This document shows positions 32,319 through 40,841 of a stretch of 64,000 bases of DNA, in pieces. This DNA comes from Lentzea californiensis (lineage in GTDB: Bacteria; Actinomycetota; Actinomycetes; Mycobacteriales; Pseudonocardiaceae): contig NZ_JANBBE010000013.1 in NCBI RefSeq assembly GCF_024648825.1, positions 1 through 64,000 on the forward strand. The letters run 5' to 3'. A program made the translations under genes and the position numbers. Every line of letters begins with the position of its first letter. Positions within the stretch are counted from its first letter, which is position 1. The notes below the pieces were generated by a model. The model did no database searches, was not told the DNA's origin, and saw only the letters and a list, made by a program, of their open reading frames with translations.

Positions 32319-34817
32319 ATGCTGAAGTTAGCCGCGAAGATGTTGCGCCACCGCAAGGGCAGCGCGGTCGCCACCCTGCTGGCCTTGACGGCCGGAGTGG
32401 TGATCTTGATGTCGATGGGACTGCTCGTGGAGTCCGGCCTGCGGTTCGAGGCCGCGTCGCAGCGTTACGCCGCAACGGACGTCGTCGTCGCCAATCGCGA
32501 CATCACGCTCACGACGAACGGCCAGGAGGCCACCGCACCGCTGCCTGAGGGAGGCACCGTCCCGGCCTCGATGGTCGAACGGCTCCGGCAGGTACCGGGC
32601 GTGGCCACCGTCGTGGCGGACACGTCGTTGACCGCGATCTTGGAGAACGGCGGGGCCACCGGACACGGGTGGAGCAGCACGGTTCTCACCCCCTACCAGC
32701 TGACCAAGGGCGCCCAGCCGAAGAACGACAACGAGGTCGCGCTGGACGAACGCGTGGCCGGCTCGGTGGCACCAGGCGACGAGGTCCCTGTTCTGATGGA
32801 GGGGACGGCACGCGTGTACCGGGTCAGCGGCCTCGTGCGCAACGCCGGTCCCCGGCCGGGCCCCGACACGTCGCCCGCGGTGTTCTTCACCGACGAGCAC
32901 GCGGCGGCCGTGTACCCGCGGCAGGGCCAGGTCGACGCCGTCGGCGTCATCGCCGAGCCAGGTGCCTCCAGCGCCGCACTGGTCGCCGACGTGCGCAAGC
33001 TGGCCGCCGAGGCCGGTGTCAAGGCATACGCCGGTGCCGAGCGCGGGCAGCTGGAACAGTCAGCGGACCTGGCGGCCGGCGACATGCTGATCCAGCTGGG
33101 CATCATCTTCGGCGGGTTCGTGGTGCTGCTGGTGATGTTCGTCGTGGCCGGAACCATCGGCCTCGCGGTCCGGCACCGGCGACGCGACCTCGCTCTGCTC
33201 CGGGCCGTCGCCGCGACTCCAGGCCAGATCTCCCGGCTGATCCTCACGGAGGTGGGGCTGCTCAGTCTGCTGTCGGTCGTGATCGGTGTGCCCTCGGGCT
33301 GGTTCGCCACTCGATGGGTGCGCGGGGAACTGGTCGACCGCGGGTTCATCCCGAGCACGTTCCCGTTCAGCGGCGGGGCCCTGACCGCGGCCGCCGTGGT
33401 GGGGGCGACAACGGCGGTGGCGGTGGGGGCCGCGCTGATCGCCGCGCGTCGGACGATGCTGATCCGCCCGACAGAGGCGCTCGGCGAGATCGCCGTGGAA
33501 TCCAGCCGGAACAGCAAGATCCGCCTGGTCGTCGGGTTCGCCACGCTGGCCGGTGCCGTCTACCTGACGACGCTCAGCACGACGCAGAAGGGGAACGCCG
33601 CCCTCGGCACCGCGCTCGGCATGTTGTTCGCGCTCGTCCTCGCGGTCGCCCTGCTCGCCCCCTGGATCAACCGGGTGGCCGCCCGGCTTCTCGGCCCGGT
33701 GCTGCGCGCGGTGTGGGGCGACAGCGGCTACCTGGCCGCGGCGAACCTGCGCGCCAACGCCCAGGGCATGGTCACCGTGCTGACCGCACTGGTGCTGACG
33801 GTCGGCCTCGGTGGCTCGATCTGGTTCCTCCAGGACAACCTGGAACGACAGAGCGTCACCCAGAACGGCGCCGGGATGCTCGCCCAGCACTCCATGAGCT
33901 CCGCCACCAGCCTGCCTGAGACGGCCCTCGCAGAGATACGCGAGATTCCCGGCGTGGTGGCCGCCACCGGAGTGCGGAACACCTCGATCATCCTCGGAGG
34001 CGGGGAAGGCGGTGGTGTGCAGGCGATCGATCCGGACGGCGTCGAGCACACCATGGACCTCCAGGTTCGCAGCGGAAGCCTGGCCGACCTGCGGGGGCCC
34101 ACCATGGCGGTGTCGGCCCTGCAAGCCGATTCGAACGGCTGGAAAGTCGGCGACCAGGCCGAGGTGTGGCTCGGCGACGGCACACCGGCCACCCTGCGCA
34201 TCGTCGCGATCTACGGCCGGGGCATCGGCTTCGGCGACTTCACCGTCACCAAGGACGTCATCGAGGGCCACACCGCCTCCACCGGCTACGAGCGGATCCT
34301 CGTCCGCGCCGAACCGGGCACCGACATCACCACCGCGCTGGCCGACGTCACCGACCGGCACCCCGGCAGCACCGTGACGAACACGGCCGGGCTCACCGGC
34401 CGGCTCGCCAACGACCTGGCGCTCAGTGCTTGGTTGAACAAGCTGCTGATGGGCATCATGATCGGTTACGCCGCCATGGCCGCCGCCAACACGATGGTCA
34501 TGGCCGCCCTCACCCGTGGCCGTGAACTGGCTTCACTGCGCATGGTCGGCGTCACCCGGAAGCAGGTGAAAAGAATGGTCCACGCGGAACAGTCCGGCCT
34601 GCTCGGTGTTTCCCTGCTCATCGGCGGATCCATCGCCGCGCTCACCCTGATATCGGTGGTGCGCACTCTCACCGGGCAGAGCATTCCTTACGTCCCCCCG
34701 CTGGGATGGGTGTCCATCATCGGCGGCACGACGCTGCTCGCCCTGCTCACCACCGTCCTGCCCATCGCACGACTGCTCCGCGTCCCGCCGATCGCCGGCA
34801 TCGGCGTCAAGGAGTGA
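32319..34817 (+). CDS. FtsX-like ABC transporter permease
   Basis: 832 residues with CAGGAG before the ATG. There is an N-terminal TM, a large periplasm-side (MacB-PCD-like) domain, three TMs with AVRHRRRDLALLRAVAATPGQ, a second TM/external block and a C-terminal FtsX repeat (LTRGRELASLRMVGVTRKQVKRM). The two FtsX domains make it a complete permease half pairing with the upstream ATPase. Such exporters remove antimicrobial peptides or lipoproteins. Codon 4 is TTA (32328-32330), a rare codon that can make expression depend on the bldA tRNA in streptomycetes and relatives. The adjacent two-component system probably controls it. Confidence 0.92.
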   Translation: MLKLAAKMLRHRKGSAVATLLALTAGVVILMSMGLLVESGLRFEAASQRYAATDVVVANRDITLTTNGQEATAPLPEGGTVPASMVERLRQVPGVATVVADTSLTAILENGGATGHGWSSTVLTPYQLTKGAQPKNDNEVALDERVAGSVAPGDEVPVLMEGTARVYRVSGLVRNAGPRPGPDTSPAVFFTDEHAAAVYPRQGQVDAVGVIAEPGASSAALVADVRKLAAEAGVKAYAGAERGQLEQSADLAAGDMLIQLGIIFGGFVVLLVMFVVAGTIGLAVRHRRRDLALLRAVAATPGQISRLILTEVGLLSLLSVVIGVPSGWFATRWVRGELVDRGFIPSTFPFSGGALTAAAVVGATTAVAVGAALIAARRTMLIRPTEALGEIAVESSRNSKIRLVVGFATLAGAVYLTTLSTTQKGNAALGTALGMLFALVLAVALLAPWINRVAARLLGPVLRAVWGDSGYLAAANLRANAQGMVTVLTALVLTVGLGGSIWFLQDNLERQSVTQNGAGMLAQHSMSSATSLPETALAEIREIPGVVAATGVRNTSIILGGGEGGGVQAIDPDGVEHTMDLQVRSGSLADLRGPTMAVSALQADSNGWKVGDQAEVWLGDGTPATLRIVAIYGRGIGFGDFTVTKDVIEGHTASTGYERILVRAEPGTDITTALADVTDRHPGSTVTNTAGLTGRLANDLALSAWLNKLLMGIMIGYAAMAAANTMVMAALTRGRELASLRMVGVTRKQVKRMVHAEQSGLLGVSLLIGGSIAALTLISVVRTLTGQSIPYVPPLGWVSIIGGTTLLALLTTVLPIARLLRVPPIAGIGVKE

Positions 34818-34857
34818 CGGCCACCGGGGACGGCAGACGTCCCCGATCTGGTTGAGC

Positions 34858-34903
34858 GACAACCGAAGGGCGCGTTCGCACCGCGGGACGCCCTTCGGCT
34901 GTC
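34858..34903. terminator. Terminator between permease and NarL-type regulator
   Basis: Arms of 15 bp (34858-34872 and 34889-34903) pair with one mismatch around a 16-base loop; the core is CCGAAGGGCG/CGCCCTTCGG. It serves two convergent genes. Confidence 0.7.
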
Positions 34904-34944
34904 GTCGTCCAGCGCGCGGCCGGAAAGGACCACGCGAACCTGCG

Positions 34945-35601
34945 CTACCTCGGTCCGCTGCCCTCGAGGTAGCGCAGGACCGCGGTGACGCGCCGGTCGG
35001 CCCGGTCGTCGGGTGCGAGGTCGAGTTTCGCGAAGATGCTGCGGATGTGCTTGTGCACTCCGCCTTCGGTGATGACGAGCTTCTCGGCGATGGCGGTGTT
35101 GCCGAGTCCTTGGGCCATGAGCGCGAGCACGTCGCGTTCCCTGGGGCTCAGCCGGCCCAGCGCACTGGTGTGCGGGTTGCGGGCCAGCAGCTGGCCGACG
35201 ACTTCGGGGTCCACCGCGGTGCCGCCGCCGGCCACCCGGTGCAGCGCGCTCAGGAACTCGTCGACGCGCCCCACGCGTTCCTTCAGCATGTAGCCGAGCC
35301 GGCTGGCGCCGCCGGCCAGCAGCTCGGTGGCGAACGTCTGCTCCACGTACGCCGAGAGCACGAGCACCGCGAGACCTGGCCGGCGGCGGCGTGCCTCGAC
35401 GGCCGCCACGATCCCCTCGTCGGTGTGGGTGGGCGGCATCCGCACGTCGACGATGGCGACGTCCGGCTCGTGTTCGGCCACCGCGGCCAAGAACGATCCC
35501 GGCGTGTCGGTGGTGGCCACCACGTCGAGCGACTCGGCGCGCAGCAACAGCGCCAACCCCTCGCGCAGCAACGGGTCGTCCTCCGCGATCACGATCCGCA
35601 C
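34945..35601 (-). CDS. NarL/LuxR-family response regulator
   Basis: 218 residues from GTG at 35601, overlapping the kinase gene end by 13 bases. The receiver has VIAEDDPLLREG, phosphorylation site VAIVDVRMPPTHTDEG and LVLSAY. The C-terminal HTH is LSPRERDVLALMAQGLGNTA followed by IAEKLVITEGGVHKHIRSIFAKL. It pairs with the HisKA_3 kinase upstream, and the pair ends convergent to the ABC/FtsX exporter. In Gram-positives such pairs often control peptide-antibiotic exporters, which is the likely role here. Confidence 0.92.
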   Translation of the reverse strand: MRIVIAEDDPLLREGLALLLRAESLDVVATTDTPGSFLAAVAEHEPDVAIVDVRMPPTHTDEGIVAAVEARRRRPGLAVLVLSAYVEQTFATELLAGGASRLGYMLKERVGRVDEFLSALHRVAGGGTAVDPEVVGQLLARNPHTSALGRLSPRERDVLALMAQGLGNTAIAEKLVITEGGVHKHIRSIFAKLDLAPDDRADRRVTAVLRYLEGSGPR

Positions 35602-36812
35602 GGCAGCTCCACTCGCATCGTCGTCGGCCCGCCGGCCGGGCTGTCCAGGGTGAAACGCCCGTCATAGGCCTCGATCCGCCGGCGGATACCGGCCAGGCCC
35701 GACCCGCTGCTCTCGTCCGCGCCACCCCGGCCGTCGTCGCCGATTCGCAGCAGCAGCCGATCGCCCTCCCTGGCCACCTGCACCACGGCTTTCGCGGCGT
35801 CGCTGTGCTTGGTCACGTTGGAGAGAGCCTCGGCTATCACGAAGTAGGCGGTGGCCTCGACGGAGGCGGCGCACCGGCCCTGTACGTCGACCGTCATCTC
35901 GCACGGCACGCCGCAGCTGCTCGCGAGGCCGTCCAGGGCACCGGCGAGCCCGCGGTCGGCCAGCACCGGGGGCAGGATGCTGCGCGCTACCGCACGCAGC
36001 TCGGAGAGCGCCTGTTCGGCGGCGTCCTGAGCTCGGTCCAGCGCGGCATGGGCCGCGGCGGGGTCCCGGTCCACGGCTCGTCGCACGGCGCCGAGCAGCA
36101 CGTTCACCGCGACGAGCCGGTTCTGCGTGCCGTCGTGCAGTGACCGCTCGATGCGGCGCAGCTCGGCGGCGTGCGCGTCGAGAGCGGCGGCGCGGGTGGA
36201 GGTCAGCTCAGCGACTCGCAGCGAGAGGTCGGCACCGGCGGGTGGCGCCAGCAGGTGCCGGCCCGGCCACTCCTGCACCCGGACGAGCGCCGGCCCGAGC
36301 GCGACGATGAAGGCGCCGCAGAGCACGCCGCTCAGCGCCACGACCAACGCGCCGGCCAGGTCTGTGACGTCCCAGAAGATGTCCCAGAAGATGAAGCTGG
36401 GGGTGTTGTCCACGGGCGGCAGCAAGCGGTACCAGAACGGGTACGTCGTGTTCTGCAGCATCGTGACCGGCATCGCGATTCCGATGAACCCGGCAGCAAG
36501 GCCCACCGCGGCGTGCAGCGGCAGCCAGGCCAGCTCACGCCGCACAGCCACGTCGCGCACCGCGGCCCGCGCCTCGCGCGGCACGGGGCCGGGGTCGAGA
36601 ACGTCGAGCCGGGCCCGTTCCCGGTTCGCGACCGCCCGCAGCAGGCGCAGAGCGGAGGGCACCAGGAGAATGCCGATGCCGACACAGCTGAGCAGCACGA
36701 CCACGCCGATCCAGACGAGGACGGCCACTGCGAGCAATGCCGTGCCCAGGCCACCTATCAGGCGCGCAACGGTATCGAGCGACGCCCACAGGCGCTGCCA
36801 CACCCGTGCCAT
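35589..36812 (-). CDS. NarL-pair sensor histidine kinase (HisKA_3)
   Basis: 407 residues. The N-terminal half holds about four hydrophobic segments with only short loops, so sensing is probably within the membrane. The dimerisation/phosphoacceptor helix is RRIERSLHDGTQNRLVAVNV (His in LHDGTQ, HisKA_3 type). The ATPase domain shows YFVIAEALSNVTKHSDA and IGDDGRGGADESSGSGLAGI. Stop and start of the regulator overlap by 13 bases. Confidence 0.92.
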   Translation of the reverse strand: MARVWQRLWASLDTVARLIGGLGTALLAVAVLVWIGVVVLLSCVGIGILLVPSALRLLRAVANRERARLDVLDPGPVPREARAAVRDVAVRRELAWLPLHAAVGLAAGFIGIAMPVTMLQNTTYPFWYRLLPPVDNTPSFIFWDIFWDVTDLAGALVVALSGVLCGAFIVALGPALVRVQEWPGRHLLAPPAGADLSLRVAELTSTRAAALDAHAAELRRIERSLHDGTQNRLVAVNVLLGAVRRAVDRDPAAAHAALDRAQDAAEQALSELRAVARSILPPVLADRGLAGALDGLASSCGVPCEMTVDVQGRCAASVEATAYFVIAEALSNVTKHSDAAKAVVQVAREGDRLLLRIGDDGRGGADESSGSGLAGIRRRIEAYDGRFTLDSPAGGPTTMRVELPCGS

Positions 36813-37008
36813 TCGACCTCCCCGAGCCGGGACCCTATCCGATCAGCACAACTCCACATCGGACCGAGCCGACCTGCCCCGGCTTGGTGGTGCCACCACT
36901 ACCTCGGTTGTCCAGCGAGCTGGATTGTCCACTCGGGAGGAGATGAGCAGCCTGGAGCCAGTCGGTCATCGCAAGATCGACGTCCGTGGAACCCAGGAGT
37001 TGTCTGCC

Positions 37009-38202
37009 TTGTTCACATCCTCTTCCCAGCGATATCGACCTTTCTCCTCGGTGTATCGCCGCATGGCCACGACGGCGGCGGCGGTCGCGGCGGGCGGTCT
37101 CGCGTTCGCCGGCCCGGTCCCAGCCGCCCAGGCCGAGCCCCGCCGCGATGCGGTCCAGCAGAGCATCGACAAGGTCGTCGGTGCCGACCGGCACCCAGGA
37201 GCACTGGCCGCTGTCCGGGACCGGCACGGCCGGACCCGCCACTACACGGCTGGGCTCGGCGACCTGCGGACCGGCGAGCAGGTACCGGTGAACGGCAGGG
37301 TGCGGATCGGCAGCGCGAGCAAGATGTTCACCTCCGTGGTCGTGCTGCAGCTCGCCGGTGAGGGCAAGGTGGAGCTCGACGCGTCGATCGAGAAGTACCT
37401 GCCGGGCCTGGTGCGCGCCAAGGGCGTGGACACCACCAAGGTCACGGTTCGCCGGCTCCTGCAGCACAACAGCGGCCTGCCCGACTACACCAACTCGATG
37501 TTCGCGCCCTTGGGCGACTTCTTCCCGTACCGGCACGTCTACCTCGAACCGCGCGAACTGCTCGACCTGGCGAACGCCAGGGAGGACGGCGGGCCCGCCG
37601 GCGGCGGCTGGTCCTACAGCAACACGAACTACGTCCTGGCCGGGCTGATCGCCCAACGGGTCACCGGTCGCCCGTTCAACGAACTGGTGACCACCAGGGT
37701 CATCGAGCGGATCGGTCTGCGCGACACGTACGTGCCCGAGGTCGGCGAGCAGGACATCCGCGGCCGGCACCCCCAGGGCTACCAGCGCACCATCGGAACC
37801 CGCGAACTGGTCGACTTCACCCGGATGGACCCGAGCTGGGGCTGGGCAGCCGGTCAGCTGGTCTCCACACCCGACGACCTCAACACCTTCCTGCGCGCGC
37901 TGCTGGGCGGCAAGCTGCTCGAACCGGCCCAGCTGGCCCAGATGCGCACCACCATCCCGCTGGACCCGGAGACGAAGTCGGGCCCCGGCTACGGACTCGG
38001 CATCTTCAGCCTGCCGTTGAGCTGCGGAACGGTCGCGTGGGGTCACGGCGGCGACATCCCGGGCTACGCGACCCTCAACGCGGCCACCGATGACGGTCGC
38101 GCGGCGACCCTCACGGTCACCTCGCTCAACGGATCGGTTATCGACGATTCCGTCGCCGCGGACCGGGGCGCACTCATCGACGCCGCGCTGTGCGCGAAAT
38201 GA
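37009..38202 (+). CDS. Secreted beta-lactamase-fold serine hydrolase (DD-peptidase-like)
   Basis: A class C beta-lactamase/DD-carboxypeptidase-fold enzyme. Motif 1 is GSASKMF (SxxK with catalytic Ser), motif 2 is SYSNTNY (YxN) and motif 3 is WGHGGDIPGY (HxG). A Sec signal ends near AAQAEP. The start is uncertain: TTG 37009 has AGGAG nine bases upstream, while ATG 36943 sits too close to GGAGG, and GTG 37051 or ATG 37063 lack a ribosome site. Substrates could be peptidoglycan stem peptides or small esters. It is a paralogue of the next gene (matching VLQLAGEGK blocks). Confidence 0.85.
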   Translation: MFTSSSQRYRPFSSVYRRMATTAAAVAAGGLAFAGPVPAAQAEPRRDAVQQSIDKVVGADRHPGALAAVRDRHGRTRHYTAGLGDLRTGEQVPVNGRVRIGSASKMFTSVVVLQLAGEGKVELDASIEKYLPGLVRAKGVDTTKVTVRRLLQHNSGLPDYTNSMFAPLGDFFPYRHVYLEPRELLDLANAREDGGPAGGGWSYSNTNYVLAGLIAQRVTGRPFNELVTTRVIERIGLRDTYVPEVGEQDIRGRHPQGYQRTIGTRELVDFTRMDPSWGWAAGQLVSTPDDLNTFLRALLGGKLLEPAQLAQMRTTIPLDPETKSGPGYGLGIFSLPLSCGTVAWGHGGDIPGYATLNAATDDGRAATLTVTSLNGSVIDDSVAADRGALIDAALCAK

Positions 38203-38428
38203 CCTCCGGTCTCAGGACCGCTTGCCAGGCCTGAGAACCAGCGAGCGGTAAGGGCTCTGTCGTGGTGCGGTGACGCGCCATGGCAGAGCCCTTGTCGTTG
38301 TGCGGGGAATCGGGCCGTCGGTAGTGCTGGCTGTACTGCGGTTGTGCAGCACGGGGGATCGCGGGGCCGTTGGGGCGGCGGCAACACTGAGCGTGTCAGT
38401 GCAAACAGTCCATTTTGGAGAGTGTGTC

Positions 38429-39673
38429 TTGTCGAAAGGTCTGAGTCGCCCGGCCGGAACCAGCCCGGGCCCCGCGCGCCGGCGTCGTGGTGCGGCGATC
38501 GCGGCGATCGCGGCGGTGGCGGTCGCCGGACTCGCGGTCACCTCGGTGGCGTCGGCGGGTGCGTGGGAGCAGAGGTCGAAGCCGGGTCAGGACAAGACGC
38601 TGCAGGCGGGTCTCGACGCGCTGGTCAAGGAAGGCGGGGTCCAGGACGGCTTCCTGCCCGGGGCGCTGATGTCGGTGCGCAACCCTGACGGGCGGGTGAC
38701 GAACTACACCGCCGGGGTGGGGGACATCCGGACGAAGTCGAAGGTGCCCACGGACGGCTACGTGCGCATCGCAAGCAACACCAAGATGTACACCGCGGTG
38801 GCCGTCCTGCAGCTGGCCGGCGAGGGCAAGCTCGCACTGGACGACACGGTGGAGAAGTTCCTTCCGGGTGTGGTGCGGGGTACCGGTGACGGTGCGGCGA
38901 TCGACGGCCGGAACATCACCATCAGGCAACTGCTGAACCACACCAGCGGGCTGACCCGCGCAATGCCCCTCATGCCCCAGGGCATCCTGCCGATCAGGGA
39001 TCGCTACTTCGACGCCCGGGAGTTGCTGGACGCGGCGCTGACGCAAGCGCCCACGTTCGCTCCAGGACAGGACAGGGTGTGGGAGTACAGCAACGCCGGG
39101 TACGTGCTGCTGGGTCTGGTGGCGCAGAAAGCGGCGGGGCGGCCCCTCGCCGAGGTGATCACGGAGAAGATCATCAACCGGATCGGCCTCAAGGAGACGT
39201 ACTACCCGGGACCGGGCGACCGCGAGATCCGCACGCCGCATCCGCGGGGCTACCTGCCGAGCAGCGACGCCAACGGCAAGCCGATCCCCGGTGAGCTGAC
39301 CGACATCACCCGCTTCGACCCGTCGATCGCCGGTGCCGCGGGGCAGATGATCGCCACCCCCAGTGACGTCAACAAGTTCCTCGTCGCCCTGCACGACGGC
39401 CAGCTGCTCAAGCCCCAGGAACTGGCGGAGATGAACCGCACGATCGAGGCACCCGGCTTCCCCCCGGGGTGGAGCTACGGCCTGGGCGTCATCAAGATGG
39501 CCCTGAGCTGCGGCACCACCGCCTACGGCCACGGCGGCGACGCCGACGGCTACCAGACCCGCACCGCGATCACCACTGACGGCCGGGCGGTCACCGTAGC
39601 GGTGACGAACGACGAGCCCGGCCGCGCCGAGGTCCTCGAGTTCTTCGACAAGGCCTTGTGCGCCAAGAAGTAG
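38429..39673 (+). CDS. Secreted beta-lactamase-fold serine hydrolase, paralogue
   Basis: 414 residues from TTG at 38429 with GGAGAG seven bases upstream. The signal peptide is Arg-rich (ARRRRG) then AAIAAIAAVAVAGLAV, with cleavage near ASA. Motifs are ASNTKMY (SxxK), EYSNAGY (YxN) and YGHGGDADGY (HxG). RQLLNHTSGL and the C-terminal cysteine pair are shared with the upstream gene, so this is a tandem duplication with divergence. The 226-bp gap between the two holds a 10-bp hairpin (38250-38259/38284-38293), so they may be separately transcribed. Confidence 0.87.
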   Translation: MSKGLSRPAGTSPGPARRRRGAAIAAIAAVAVAGLAVTSVASAGAWEQRSKPGQDKTLQAGLDALVKEGGVQDGFLPGALMSVRNPDGRVTNYTAGVGDIRTKSKVPTDGYVRIASNTKMYTAVAVLQLAGEGKLALDDTVEKFLPGVVRGTGDGAAIDGRNITIRQLLNHTSGLTRAMPLMPQGILPIRDRYFDARELLDAALTQAPTFAPGQDRVWEYSNAGYVLLGLVAQKAAGRPLAEVITEKIINRIGLKETYYPGPGDREIRTPHPRGYLPSSDANGKPIPGELTDITRFDPSIAGAAGQMIATPSDVNKFLVALHDGQLLKPQELAEMNRTIEAPGFPPGWSYGLGVIKMALSCGTTAYGHGGDADGYQTRTAITTDGRAVTVAVTNDEPGRAEVLEFFDKALCAKK

Positions 39674-39693
39674 TAGCTGTTGTGCTTGAACAC

Positions 39694-39740
39694 GCTCGCC
39701 GGCCGGTGCGATGGAGGAACCAACGCACCGGCCGGTGAGC
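39694..39740. terminator. Terminator after second serine hydrolase
   Basis: Arms of 17 bp (39694-39710 and 39724-39740) pair with one mismatch around a 13-base loop, starting 20 bases after the stop. Confidence 0.7.
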
Positions 39741-39837
39741 TTTGTCGGAAAGAACTGACGGTCTGACGACGCTCGTCCACAGGACAACGCGCGCCGGTTC
39801 GGGTCCCTGAACAGCGGCGTGCGCCGCTGTTCAAAGG

Positions 39838-40149
39838 GATCGTGCAGGTCTTAGGCGTACCGAGCTCTGCTGGGAGGACGGTCGGCCGATTTACCCGGAC
39901 ACGATCACTGAACAGTTCAACCGGCTGGTGGACCGCGCCAAGGTGCCGCTCATTCGACTGCACGACGTCCGGCACGCCTACGCCACGATCTCGCTGCGGT
40001 CCGGTGTGCACCCCAAGATCGTGAGCAGCCGGCTTGGGCATGCGACGGTCGCGTTCACTCTCGACACCTACACCGAGGACATCCCGGACTTCGATGCGGG
40101 GGCGGCGGAGAGCATCAGTGGCCTATTCCTGCCGAAGGAGGCCGACTGA
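39838..40149 (+). pseudogene. C-terminal remnant of a tyrosine recombinase (integrase)
   Basis: About 100 residues remain in one frame: ELCWEDGRPIYPDTITEQFN, then LIRLHDVRHAYATISLRSGV, then IVSSRLGHATVAFTLDTYTE. These hold the box II residues of tyrosine recombinases: Arg in DVRHAYAT, His in GHA and the nucleophile Tyr in LDTY. The N-terminal and core-binding domains are missing and no start fits. The remnant stops 120 bases before a tRNA-Val gene, a usual attachment site for actinobacterial integrative elements, so it marks an old integration event. Confidence 0.75.
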
Positions 40150-40222
40150 CCTTGTAGACCCCGTTTGTGTACGGATTTGTGTCCCGCAGGCCGATGCGGG
40201 CAGTTGTTGGCGCGTGCGAAAA

Positions 40223-40262
40223 CCGGAAGACCCCTCATCTGTGCAGATGAGGGGTCTTCCGG
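40223..40262 (-). terminator. Terminator of tRNA-Val(CAC)
   Basis: Perfect 18-bp arms (40223-40240 and 40245-40262) with loop GTGC lie seven bases past the tRNA 3' end. On the minus strand the stem is followed by GGTTTT, a textbook intrinsic terminator. Confidence 0.9.
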
Positions 40263-40268
40263 CTGATA

Positions 40269-40340
40269 TGGGCGATACTGGGATCGAACCAGTGACCTCT
40301 TCGGTGTGAACGAAGCGCTCTCCCGCTGAGCTAAACGCCC
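40269..40340 (-). tRNA. tRNA-Val (anticodon CAC)
   Basis: The minus strand folds as GGGCGTT acceptor, GCTC/GAGC D-stem, CTTCG-TTCACAC-CGAAG anticodon arm (CAC), ACTGG-TTCGATC-CCAGT T-arm and ATCGCCC-A. CCA is not encoded. Acceptor position 6 (T) faces T at position 67, a mismatch absent from the two tRNA-Val(GAC) genes nearby. Confidence 0.93.
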
Positions 40341-40396
40341 GTGTTCTGTTGTCGTGCTGTCCCGCTCTCGCGGTGTGGCCATAGCCTACAACATCA

Positions 40397-40819
40397 TCAA
40401 CGAGAACCAAAAATCGGGCTCTGCAACCAGCTCCACTCGAGGCCGAACCAGCCGCCTACCAGCGCGAACACGTTCAGGAAGTAGCAGGTCACGAGGACGA
40501 TGGCGCAGACGCCCGCCATCACCAGGCCGCGGACCCAGGACGGCTGGCGCTTGAGCCACTCGACCCAGCGGTCGTAGTAGCGTTTGGCGAACTTGAGGAC
40601 TCGGCCTGCCCACTCGAACTCCGTGGCGAGGATGGCCAGGCCCGCGAACACCACGAGCCAGCCTGGGCCCGGGTACGGGATCATGATGACGCCCGCGACC
40701 AGGACCAGGCCGCCGATCACGCCCACGCCGATTCGGTAGGCCAGGTTCAGCGCCGGGTTCCGGTGGAACCAGTGGCGCCAGCCCTTGTGCTCTTCGGGCT
40801 TCACGTCGGGCTTCGTCAT
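40397..40819 (-). CDS. TIGR02611/PGPGW-family membrane protein
   Basis: 140 residues from ATG at 40819. The defining PYPGPGW motif sits between two hydrophobic segments (GVIGGLVLVAGVIMI and LVVFAGLAILATEFEWAG), and a third TM lies near the C-terminus (GLVMAGVCAIVLVTCYFL). The N-terminus is charged and cytoplasmic. The family is conserved in actinobacteria; its function is not established. It lies downstream of the SigK/anti-SigK genes on the same strand, 22 bases from the anti-sigma stop, so it may be cotranscribed. Confidence 0.85.
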   Translation of the reverse strand: MTKPDVKPEEHKGWRHWFHRNPALNLAYRIGVGVIGGLVLVAGVIMIPYPGPGWLVVFAGLAILATEFEWAGRVLKFAKRYYDRWVEWLKRQPSWVRGLVMAGVCAIVLVTCYFLNVFALVGGWFGLEWSWLQSPIFGSR

Positions 40820-40841
40820 GTGTCGATCATCCTGTTGGGAT

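Noticed and set aside
36127..37008. Long N-terminal extension of the first serine hydrolase
   Set aside because: It overlaps the histidine kinase gene antisense and lacks any hydrolase sequence; third-position GC is low just before the signal peptide.
38250..38293. Hairpin between the two serine hydrolases as a riboswitch
   Set aside because: Only 10-bp arms with a 24-base loop and no conserved aptamer pattern; it is more likely a weak terminator.
40223..40262. 18-bp palindrome as an attachment or recombination site
   Set aside because: Its position just after tRNA-Val(CAC) on the minus strand and the following T run make it an intrinsic terminator.
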